64,000 nt of DNA from the NCBI RefSeq assembly GCF_039521365.1, contig NZ_BAAACF010000012.1, positions 124,001 through 188,000 of the forward strand, read 5' to 3'. The translations under genes and the position numbers were made by a program. How positions within the stretch are numbered: the first letter of the stretch is position 1; the number at the start of each line of letters is the position of its first letter. Below the pieces are notes generated by a model. It did not search any database, was not told where the DNA came from, and worked only from the letters and a program-made list of their open reading frames with translations. The DNA is from Clostridium_AW malenominatum. Lineage in GTDB: Bacteria; Bacillota; Clostridia; Clostridiales; Clostridiaceae. This document shows, piece after piece, positions 54,747 through 63,000 of this stretch.

Positions 54747-54871
54747 CTTATACTCTTATATTTTGATTGTGTTCTTTCTTCAGGATTTATATAATCATAA
54801 TCACCATTTTCAGTTTTTCTCAAACCTAATGAGGCCATTTGTTTCTTAGTGGTTTTACGTTTATTAACCAT
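54731..54871 (-). CDS. 46-aa basic microprotein
   Basis: An ATG at 54871 with GGAGGGG seven bases before it opens a 46-codon frame ending TAA at 54731. The product begins VNKRKTTKKQMASLGLRKTE, is rich in Lys and Arg, has a Asp-Tyr pair repeated in the middle and ends KSIRKESK. It could bind nucleic acid. The terminator directly at its 3' end supports a real short unit. It follows the MATE gene by about 68 bp and may be its co-transcribed last gene. Family not recognised. Confidence 0.55.
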   Translation of the reverse strand: MVNKRKTTKKQMASLGLRKTENGDYDYINPEERTQSKYKSIRKESK

Positions 54872-54939
54872 AAAAACCCCTCCTTCTCTAGTACTAGAAT
54901 CACCAGTTAGAGAAAATTTATGCTACTTTGCTCTAAACA

Positions 54940-56301
54940 TTACCTTCCTTTACTATCTACCAATATATTTCTATAAAAAGCTCTAAAACAAGCAATAGTT
55001 GTAAGCGCCGCCAATATATCCGCTATAGGTTCTGCCATTAAAACCCCACCTAATTTATTTGAAAAAAACCTTGGAAGTATAAAAATAAGTGGGATTAATA
55101 ATACTACTTTTCTAAGCAATGCTAGCATAAGAGATATTTTCGCTTGTCCCAAGGCTAAAAATGTCTGTTGACAAGCTATTTGTGCTCCAAACAAAAAAAT
55201 TCCTGCAAAAAATATTCTTATACTCCATGATGTAATTTCTACAAGTTGAGGTTTATTATTAAATATAGCTACGAAGGTTCCTGGAAATAACATAAGTAAT
55301 GCCCACATAATTACTGTGTAAGTAAGACAACTTTTTAATAACAGTTTAAAAGTTTCTTTTACCCTATTTAACTGTTTAGAACCAAAATTATAGCTTATAA
55401 TAGGCTGAGCCCCTTGAGTTAATCCCATAAGTGGAAGTAATACTATCTGCATAATGCTACTCATTATTGTCATGGCTCCTACTGCTAAATCTCCCCCATA
55501 TACTTGCAACTTATTATTTAGTGATATTAATACTAAACTCTCAGTAGACTGCATTATAAAGGGCGATATCCCTAAAGCCATGGTAGATAATACAACTTTG
55601 TAATCTGGAATAAAATATTTTTTTCTGATTTTTATTATACTTTTCTTTCCAAATAAAAATACGACAACCCATAGAGCTGATACTATTTGAGCTATGATAG
55701 TAGCCAATGCTGCTCCCTTAACACCCATATTAAGCCCAAATATAAATATAGGATCTAATATAGTATTTATAACAGCACCTACTAATACTGTAATCATACC
55801 TGTTTTAGCAAAGCCTTGAGTATTAATAAAAGGGTTCATCCCTAAAGCAATTTGAACGAAAACAGTTCCTATTAAATATATGGTTAAATAATCATTAGCG
55901 AATCCAATAGTCTTATCACTAGCTCCAAAGGCCCAAAGCATGGGAGTTTTAAATACAGCAAAAATTATTGTGAGTACTGCCCCTACTATTATCAACATAA
56001 TAAAGCTATTAGTCATAATTTTCTCTGCTCCATCTTTATCCTTTTCCCCCATTTTTATAGCAGCTAAAGGCGCTCCACCCATACCCACTAAAGAACTAAA
56101 GGCTGATATTATCATTATTATGGGAAAAGCTACTCCAACCCCAGCCATAGCTAACTCTCCATTTGCCATTCTACCAATAAAAATTCTATCTACTATGTTA
56201 TATAGTACATTAACCATTTGAGCTACAATGGCTGGCAGGGCTAACTTAACTAATAGTTTTCCTACACTTCCTGTTCCTAAATCAATATTTTTATTTGTCA
56301 T
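54940..56301 (-). CDS. MATE-family efflux transporter
   Basis: A 453-residue, twelve-helix Na+/H+ antiporter of the NorM/DinF superfamily. The N-terminal LALPAIVAQMVNVLYNIVDRIFIGRM and the second repeat with QGAQPIISYNFGSKQLNRVKET are typical. Probable substrates are drugs or organic cations. Its start overlaps the regulator gene by 11 bp, so it is the last gene of MFS-ArsR-MATE. Confidence 0.93.
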   Translation of the reverse strand: MTNKNIDLGTGSVGKLLVKLALPAIVAQMVNVLYNIVDRIFIGRMANGELAMAGVGVAFPIIMIISAFSSLVGMGGAPLAAIKMGEKDKDGAEKIMTNSFIMLIIVGAVLTIIFAVFKTPMLWAFGASDKTIGFANDYLTIYLIGTVFVQIALGMNPFINTQGFAKTGMITVLVGAVINTILDPIFIFGLNMGVKGAALATIIAQIVSALWVVVFLFGKKSIIKIRKKYFIPDYKVVLSTMALGISPFIMQSTESLVLISLNNKLQVYGGDLAVGAMTIMSSIMQIVLLPLMGLTQGAQPIISYNFGSKQLNRVKETFKLLLKSCLTYTVIMWALLMLFPGTFVAIFNNKPQLVEITSWSIRIFFAGIFLFGAQIACQQTFLALGQAKISLMLALLRKVVLLIPLIFILPRFFSNKLGGVLMAEPIADILAALTTIACFRAFYRNILVDSKGR

Positions 56302-56872
56302 CTTTATCTCCTTTAACTTTAAATATTGTACTAAAAAAGTGATATTCTTCTAATTTATCTGAAGCATTCCTATTCTTACTGATATGATTTTTACAAAATC
56401 TATCTACATATTCTTTAAACTCTTTAAACTCTTTTTCTGTTAAGTATACAGAGTTTAATCTTATGGTTTGTGGGAAATCTTCTTCTCTGTCTTCATCTAG
56501 TTGTTTAAAAACTATACTTTTACTTTCTTCGTATATTGAATTTATTAACTTCTTAGTTTCATCTAAGAATATCCCTTTAATATCCGGACTAGCTTCTTCA
56601 CTTTTTATTTCAAAAACCTTTGCTGTCAACTCATAATACTTTGTTATTATACCATTTATTTCTCCAGTTCTAGTTAAATGTAATATCCCTACTTTTTCTA
56701 GCTTTTTTACATGATAATGCACCTTAGCAGGTACTTCGCCCAACGAATCAGCTAACTCTTTAACGGTTAAGGCTCTATTTTCATCTTTAAAATATTTAAT
56801 TATTTTCATTCTATAGGGATCTGATACAGCTTTAATCTCTTCAATAGTACTTAAAATTTTTATATCTTCCAT
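56291..56872 (-). CDS. ArsR-type winged-helix repressor
   Basis: A 193-residue regulator. Residues about 8-80 form a winged helix: AVSDPYRMKIIKYFKDENRALTVKELADSLGEVPAKVHYHVKKLEKVGIL, typical of ArsR/HTH_20 proteins. The C-terminal 110 residues (with a conserved-looking YLTEKEFKEFKEYVDRFC helix) probably sense a ligand or mediate dimer contacts. It lies between MFS and MATE efflux genes, 4 bp after the first and overlapping the second, and likely represses its own operon through the palindrome at 58156-58174. Confidence 0.88.
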   Translation of the reverse strand: MEDIKILSTIEEIKAVSDPYRMKIIKYFKDENRALTVKELADSLGEVPAKVHYHVKKLEKVGILHLTRTGEINGIITKYYELTAKVFEIKSEEASPDIKGIFLDETKKLINSIYEESKSIVFKQLDEDREEDFPQTIRLNSVYLTEKEFKEFKEYVDRFCKNHISKNRNASDKLEEYHFFSTIFKVKGDKDDK

Positions 56873-56876
56873 GTCT

Positions 56877-58127
56877 TCACTCCTTACAAAATTCTTTATC
56901 TAATAAAGGCATTAGGGCAATAATTGTTATGCATATTCCCATTGCTAAAAACATTCCTTCCGTTGAAATGTATTGTGATACCACTCCTGTCAAGGCTCCC
57001 CCTAAAGGTATAGCACTAAGGGTGCACATACTCATAAGAGATACAACCCTTCCTAGAATATTTGATGGTGGATTTGTTAGTATATACGCTCTTACTGGGG
57101 TAGAAACTAAGGGAACACCAAATCCAATGAAGAAATATGCACAGGTTGCCACCGCAATTGGAGAAAACAGGTTATTAAAAAATCCAGGTAAACTAATTAA
57201 AGAATAATTAACTCCTAATAGTAAAAAGCCCATTATTGCTAAAGTAGATTTTTTAAATTTATGGCTTATTTGTGATATAACCATGCCACCTGTGGTTATT
57301 CCTAGCAATAGTCCTATGCCTAATATGCTTAAAACTTCTGGACCCGATAATAAAACTTCCTTTACATATGCAGGCATTAATACATTAAGGGGCGCTAAAC
57401 AGAAGTTAACCAATGCAGCCATAAGAATATATATCAATATAATTCTTTTTCCCTTTACATATAAAATTCCTTCTTTTAAGTCTTCAAAATAACTTTTTAT
57501 GTTAACTTCTTTATCTTTGCTTACTACCTCTTCTATTTTTAAAAATCCCACTATTAATCCAGATATAATAAAGGTAAATGCATCAATGATTATGGCTCCA
57601 GAAATTCCAAAAGTTCCTACAATTACTCCTGCTAAACTCATTCCAATTAACTCTCCAAAGGAGTTTACTGAGGTTGAAAAGGAGCTTCCACTTAATATCA
57701 TATCTTTAGGCAATATTAGAGTACTTATTACTCCCTTTGCAGGTGAAGTTAAGGCCTCAAAAGTGGAGTTAAAAAAAGTAAATACAAATAAGTGCCAAGG
57801 CTTTAAAATATTATAATAAAACATCACTCCTGTAATCAATACTACTATTCCTCTAGCTGTATCTCCAAATATTATTACCTTTCTTTTAGAAAGTCTATCT
57901 ACCAAAACTCCAGAAAATGGGCTGAAAATTATCCCTGGCAAGGCATTTACCGCAAATAAGGTACCAAGCAATAACTTTGACCCTGTTAGTAAATACACCA
58001 TCCATCCATAAGCAATTGAATCTACAGAATCTCCAAATCTGGATATAAAATCTGCTAGAAGCAATTTAGAATAGTTTTTATAAACTAATAACTCCTTAAA
58101 TATACTTTTCCTTTTTGCAACCTCCAC
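56877..58127 (-). CDS. MFS transporter
   Basis: A 416-residue, twelve-helix major facilitator of the MFS_3/enterobactin-exporter-like group. The loop 2-3 motif GVLVDRLSKRKVIIFGDTARG and FIISGLIVGFLKIEE are visible. It is probably a multidrug exporter; substrate unknown. It is the first gene of the efflux operon. TGGAGGATTAGT precedes the start. Confidence 0.9.
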   Translation of the reverse strand: MEVAKRKSIFKELLVYKNYSKLLLADFISRFGDSVDSIAYGWMVYLLTGSKLLLGTLFAVNALPGIIFSPFSGVLVDRLSKRKVIIFGDTARGIVVLITGVMFYYNILKPWHLFVFTFFNSTFEALTSPAKGVISTLILPKDMILSGSSFSTSVNSFGELIGMSLAGVIVGTFGISGAIIIDAFTFIISGLIVGFLKIEEVVSKDKEVNIKSYFEDLKEGILYVKGKRIILIYILMAALVNFCLAPLNVLMPAYVKEVLLSGPEVLSILGIGLLLGITTGGMVISQISHKFKKSTLAIMGFLLLGVNYSLISLPGFFNNLFSPIAVATCAYFFIGFGVPLVSTPVRAYILTNPPSNILGRVVSLMSMCTLSAIPLGGALTGVVSQYISTEGMFLAMGICITIIALMPLLDKEFCKE

Positions 58128-58155
58128 AACTAATCCTCCATTAAAATTATTTTAT

Positions 58156-58174
58156 CGTTAAATTAACTTTAACG
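58156..58174. promoter_or_regulatory. Palindromic operator of the MFS-ArsR-MATE operon
   Basis: CGTTAAATTAACTTTAACG has perfect 7-bp half sites CGTTAAA and TTTAACG around five bases and covers the -10 of the operon promoter. It is the natural target for the ArsR-type repressor in the operon. Confidence 0.65.
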
Positions 58175-58194
58175 TCCTGCTTTTCTTTTGTCAA
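58166..58194 (-). promoter_or_regulatory. Promoter of the MFS-ArsR-MATE operon
   Basis: TTGACA (58189-58194) and TAAAGT (58166-58171) on the minus strand are 17 bp apart. Confidence 0.68.
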
Positions 58195-58198
58195 TAAC

Positions 58199-58248
58199 AA
58201 AAAGGCAGATAATTTAAATCATCAATTATTGATTTAAACTATCTGCCT
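58199..58248 (-). terminator. Terminator of the transglutaminase-like gene
   Basis: AGGCAGATAATTTAAATCA and the complementary TGATTTAAACTATCTGCCT (one mismatch) are followed by T5 on the minus strand. Confidence 0.85.
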
Positions 58249-58256
58249 AATAGCGC

Positions 58257-59057
58257 TTAATATTGTTTTTCTACTAAATAATCTCTATCATTTTTTATCA
58301 TTGATACTGATTCCTTGTTACCCTTTTTAATAGAATCATAAGTGGTATCTATAGTAACCCATTTTCCAATATCTTTTAAATACACTTGATTCCATCCATG
58401 ATATGCTTTAATATCGTTTTTATATCCCATTATTAGCTTTGTAGGAATATCTATACTTCTTAGCATTGCTGCAAGTAAAACTGAATAATCATAACATATT
58501 CCTAGGGAAGTTTTCATTGTATCTTCTATAGATGATACATAATCTACAGGAAGATTTTTAGCCTTATTATAATCATAGCTAACATTATTTATAATATAAT
58601 TATATATTACTTTGACTTTTTCCTTATCATCTTTAATATCCTTAGTTAATTCCTTAGCTTTTTTAATAGGATCCATATCTTTATTCCAGTTGATAATTTG
58701 AATTGATTGCAAAAACACTTCATTTTTATTTGTTAAGTTTACAGTAACTTTTTCTTTTTTTACTACTTTGTATTTATTCCCTGCAACATTTTCTAAGATA
58801 GAAATTGTATACTCTCCATCTTCAAACTGTAATGGAAATCTATTGTTAGATTTTAAATTATAAGTATAGCTTTTATTACCTTTGCTAATCATTACTTTCG
58901 CTGATACATCCTTTTGGTACTTATAATCAACACTAACAATTCCACTATTTAACTGACTTTTGTCTATATTTGAAAGAGACGCTTGTCCAAAAACAACTGT
59001 TGAAGGTAATAATAAAAAAACTACTAATAAGAAACTTGTTATACGAAGTTTAAACAT
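58257..59057 (-). CDS. Secreted transglutaminase-like protein
   Basis: A 266-residue exported protein with a signal peptide at 1-26 (LRITSFLLVVFLLLPSTVVFGQA). Residues about 140-255 form a transglutaminase/peptidase core with the catalytic triad: SLGICYDYSVLLAAMLRS (Cys), AYHGWNQVYL (His) and WVTIDTTYD (Asp). It may crosslink or hydrolyse wall proteins. It is controlled by the c-di-GMP-I riboswitch directly before it and is next to a sortase and a large LPXTG adhesin, so it probably works on the cell surface. Confidence 0.9.
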   Translation of the reverse strand: MFKLRITSFLLVVFLLLPSTVVFGQASLSNIDKSQLNSGIVSVDYKYQKDVSAKVMISKGNKSYTYNLKSNNRFPLQFEDGEYTISILENVAGNKYKVVKKEKVTVNLTNKNEVFLQSIQIINWNKDMDPIKKAKELTKDIKDDKEKVKVIYNYIINNVSYDYNKAKNLPVDYVSSIEDTMKTSLGICYDYSVLLAAMLRSIDIPTKLIMGYKNDIKAYHGWNQVYLKDIGKWVTIDTTYDSIKKGNKESVSMIKNDRDYLVEKQY

Positions 59058-59069
59058 AAAAAACTCTCC

Positions 59070-59166
59070 CTTCGGTAACTGGCTGCCATCTTATTTCTAA
59101 GGAAGGCCCTTTAGTTTTGCGTCTCTAGTTTTCACTAGATTTGCCATTATCGGTGAAAAGCCACCA
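59070..59166 (-). promoter_or_regulatory. Cyclic di-GMP-I riboswitch (GEMM)
   Basis: Minus-strand sequence matches the GEMM-I aptamer: AATGGCAAA, a CTAGT-GAAA-ACTAG stem with GNRA tetraloop, GACGCAAA, GGGCCT, a second short stem and ATGGCAGCC followed by GTTACCG. These are the conserved ligand-site and tetraloop-receptor pieces in the right order. It lies 12 bases before the transglutaminase-like start, close enough to affect the ribosome site. Confidence 0.94.
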
Positions 59167-59188
59167 GATAAAATATTTATATTTACTA

Positions 59189-59229
59189 TAATTATAACAT
59201 GATTATAGTAAATAATCATGTTATAATTA
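59189..59229. repeat. 18-bp perfect inverted repeat
   Basis: TAATTATAACATGATTAT (59189-59206) and its exact complement lie 5 nt apart between the sortase end and the c-di-GMP riboswitch. No T-run follows on the minus strand. Confidence 0.6.
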
Positions 59230-59255
59230 CAATATATATTCAATTTTTTAATAAC

Positions 59256-59948
59256 TTATTCTATAATATTTCCCTTAATTATTAATCTCTGAGTTGGTTT
59301 AATCATTGGGTGACAAGTTACTAATGTTATTTCTTTATTCTTTTTATTGCTATTTAATACCCAAGTCTCTTCTGGTTTAACATAGAGTTTTTCTACTACT
59401 ACATATTTATATTGGCTTTCTCCTTTATCAATTTCTATTATGTCTCCAATTTCTACCTCATCTAATCTGTTGAAGTTTCTTCCATAAGTATGGCTTCTAT
59501 GGCCGGCTATAGCATAATTTCCCTCTTGTCCAGCCTTTCCTGTATGTTCTATACTTGCTACGGATATTTTTAAATTTTCTTCTATAGCACCTTTTAATAT
59601 AGGTAGATTCAAATTAATCTTTTTAATTATCAACATACCTTCCATGTTCTTTTTAATATATTCTTCCCTTAGTTTTCTTTCATTTTCTTTCTTTTTTTCT
59701 TCTGCCTCTTTGTAAGCCTCATTTTCCTTGTTATCTTCTACAGTTTCTGTATTTTGTTCCTCTATTAATATTATTTCATTATCATCTTGATAATTTATAG
59801 AACCTTCATCTATAATGGATAGACTTTCATTCCATTCTCTTATTAGTTTTTGTTGCTTATAATCAACATATGCTTCTGTCATTTTAGGATATGCAATTAC
59901 AAACACTCCTATAACTATAATAATTGTTGAAATTATTTTTCTTTTCAT
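59256..59948 (-). CDS. Sortase, class D-like
   Basis: A 230-residue membrane-anchored transpeptidase: N-terminal helix (IISTIIIVIGVFVIAYP), a charged coiled stretch at about 60-110, then the sortase fold with IAGHRSHTYGRNFNRL (catalytic His), ITLVTCHP (Cys) and PTQRLIIKG (Arg). It would attach LPXTG proteins to the wall. The LPKTG adhesin gene lies directly upstream on the same strand. The separating terminator (59985-60012) implies its own or read-through transcription. Confidence 0.93.
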   Translation of the reverse strand: MKRKIISTIIIVIGVFVIAYPKMTEAYVDYKQQKLIREWNESLSIIDEGSINYQDDNEIILIEEQNTETVEDNKENEAYKEAEEKKKENERKLREEYIKKNMEGMLIIKKINLNLPILKGAIEENLKISVASIEHTGKAGQEGNYAIAGHRSHTYGRNFNRLDEVEIGDIIEIDKGESQYKYVVVEKLYVKPEETWVLNSNKKNKEITLVTCHPMIKPTQRLIIKGNIIE

Positions 59949-59984
59949 TCCATCTTCCCTACCCTAATCTATTAATCAAAACTG

Positions 59985-60012
59985 AAAAAGGCAGGTATGC
60001 GTTCCTGCCTTT
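59985..60012 (-). terminator. Terminator of the LPKTG adhesin gene
   Basis: AAAGGCAGG and CCTGCCTTT form a 9-bp stem with T-rich minus-strand end, just past the adhesin stop. Confidence 0.85.
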
Positions 60013-60018
60013 AATCAA

Positions 60019-63000
60019 CTATGCTGTCTTTCTCCTTAGTCTTACACCAATAAATATCAGTATCAACCCTACTAAATAAAATTCTACATTACTACCTTCA
60101 CCAGTCTTTGGAAGTACATCTACTGAACCAGATGGGATTTTATCATCAACATCAGTGAATTCATCTTCTGGTTTAGTTGGTTCCGTCGGTTCTGTTGGTT
60201 CTGTTGGCTCTTCTTTTTCATTTCCAACTCTTAGTTCAACATAAGTTTTATCTTTGCCTATAGTTAGATTTATCTCCTTTGTGTCTAGTTTATATCCTGT
60301 AGGGGCTTTTATTTCTACTACTTTATATTCACCAAACTGCAACTCTTTTGCTATGGCTATACCATCAACCCCTGTCCTTAATGTTGCCACTATCTTACCT
60401 TCAGAGTTTTTAACTTGAAACACAGCTTCAGACAGTAACTTTGTTTCATCTTTACTATCTACTTTTTTAATGGTTATTGAACCCTTTGGTTTATCTGGTT
60501 CCCAAGGGGTTGATGGGGTTGATGGGATTTTAGTATTCTTCAATTCTAACTGAATTTTACTATTATCTTTGTCTACATTCACTGTGTGCTCTGTAGTGTC
60601 AAGCTTATATCCTACAGGTGCTTTCTTCTCTACTACCTTATATTCTCCAAAAGGTAAATTCTCAACTTTTGCTGTACCATCAGCACCTGTTGTTAAAGTT
60701 TCAACTACTTTTCCTTTAGAATCTTTAACTTCAAATTCTGCTCCAGGTAATACTCTTGTTTCGTTATCGCTGTCTACCTTCATAATTGTTATTGACCCTA
60801 ACTTATAGTTTTTAACAATTACTTCTTGTTTATCTTCAGAGTTTATAACAACTTCTATATTTTGGTCTTCATCAAGTATTTGATATCCTAAAACAGGTTC
60901 TGTTTCTTTTAAGGTATATTTGCCAAATTTTAAGCCCGGCACATTTAGAATACCATTTTCATCAGTTTTTGCCTTTCCTACAAGTTTTCCGTTCCAATCG
61001 AACAACTTAAATTCTACTCCACTTATCTTAGTGTCAATGTCATTACCATCAACTTTGATTATTTTAAGGCTACCAAGCTTACCGCTTCCTGTTCCTGAGC
61101 CATCTGTGATTCTCACAACTATTTCTTTTTCAAAAGGCTGATTTTCTGTGGATACACCATCACCTTCGAAATATACTTTATTAGACAACTTAGAATAATC
61201 CACATCTGTTGTAATCTTTGTTCGATATAAAATGTTATACATTGTATCGATCTTTTCTAAAAACTCAAGTTTAAAGGTCTGAGTACCTGTTGCTAAATCT
61301 CTAGGACTAATTGTTACTCTAAAGTTCTTATAAGGTTCATTATCTGATGTCCTGTTTACAATGAAGCTATCTTCTATAACCTCATGACCAATACTTAGAG
61401 TATCTATCAAAGTTGCATTTTCAATTTCTGATAAACTCTTATTTGCAATAATCCACCAGCTAAGTTCCTTTCCATCTTGCTTTCCACTCTTTTCCACAAA
61501 CTTTTCTGAGTCCCAATAGCTAACCTTAGCACTATACTCAATGCCTCCAGCAGTTGCCCTATTTACATATTCAGTTTGTGATAGACCTACAAGTTTAGTT
61601 TTAAACACAACCCTATATGGGCTATTAACAGGACCATTAATTTTAATCTTAAGAAGTTTATCAGAAGCTTCTTCTATACTATACTTGCTATTATCAACGA
61701 CGCTTCCAAGTTTCATGTTCCCATTTGGTTCAACTGTATATTCATAAATTACTATTGAATCTTTATCTAGTATTTGATTACCTTCTATGCTATCTTCTAC
61801 TATGATATTGTTTAAATTCTTAGATAGATAGTTCAAGTCAATATTCCAAGTAATCTCTCTTTTGCTTCTGTCCAGTGTACCTGATTTGCTTCCATTGTCA
61901 CTTGCAATACTTTCTACAGTCTGCGTTGCAGCCTTGTCCACTGGATCTTTCACCTTGTCCCATGTAAATCTTGCATTATTGCTGTATGCTCTTTGTCTAT
62001 GATCCTCTGATACTTGGAAAGGGTCAAATTTGGTCTTATAAGTGATTGTATAAATTGAATCCTTAACATCATCTAAAAAGTTTAACTTAAATCCCTTCGT
62101 CCAGTCTCCATCTACATTATATTCAAGGGTATAGTCAGTATCTTTGACCAATATAGCATTACCTTTCTTGACTAGAATAGTATCTGGTAGCATAGTCAAT
62201 CCACCGTTTGGAAATGTATCCTCTATAACAAGGCCTGGAATTGGTTCCTTTATAGGATTCACTGTAATCTTCCAACCCATAGTCTTTTCATCATAGTTTA
62301 TACTACCATCTGACGACTTATTGAAGCTATTTGTTATTGTTGGATTTATTTTTATATTACCTGTACCTACGCCACCTAAAGAAGCCCCATTTGTAAACCC
62401 TTTTCCACCGTTTTTATCATTATCTGCAATATTAGTGCGATATACTATTCTATATGCACCAGTGATATTACCTAATTTTACTTTGAATTTAGTATTACCA
62501 TTTTCCTTTGTAATATCTTCTGCTCCTATATTTGCTAAAGCTTCTCCATCTAAAGTAGCCCTACCATTATCATCAAGTTTTAATTTATACACCTTAACTG
62601 AATCTTCCACTAAGCTTAATCCAGGTCCAAATATATCTTCAACTATAGCATTATCTATTTTTTCCTCAGCTGTGTTAACATCAATGGTCCAGATAATATA
62701 TTTTTCATTATAACCTATATTCTCTTTTCCGCTTTTAACTATTAACTTCCCTCTTCTTACATTAACTGTAGTGGAAGTTTCTATTCCTAAAAAGCTTGCA
62801 TTGTTTGTAAATTTAGTCTTAGCCATATCTGTGATAACAGTATCATATTCTATTTGGTATGCATCATTTATATCACCTAATACTACTTTAAAGCTAGTAG
62901 GTTTATCATTAGGAGTATATTCTACTGAATAACCTGGTGAAAGGACCTCTTCTTTTCTAGTTACATTCCCATCTTCACCTAATGTAAGCTTATATACCTT

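Noticed and set aside
60177..60216. Short tandem repeat of 9 bp
   Set aside because: It is not a CRISPR array; it encodes the Thr-Glu-Pro linker of the adhesin in frame.
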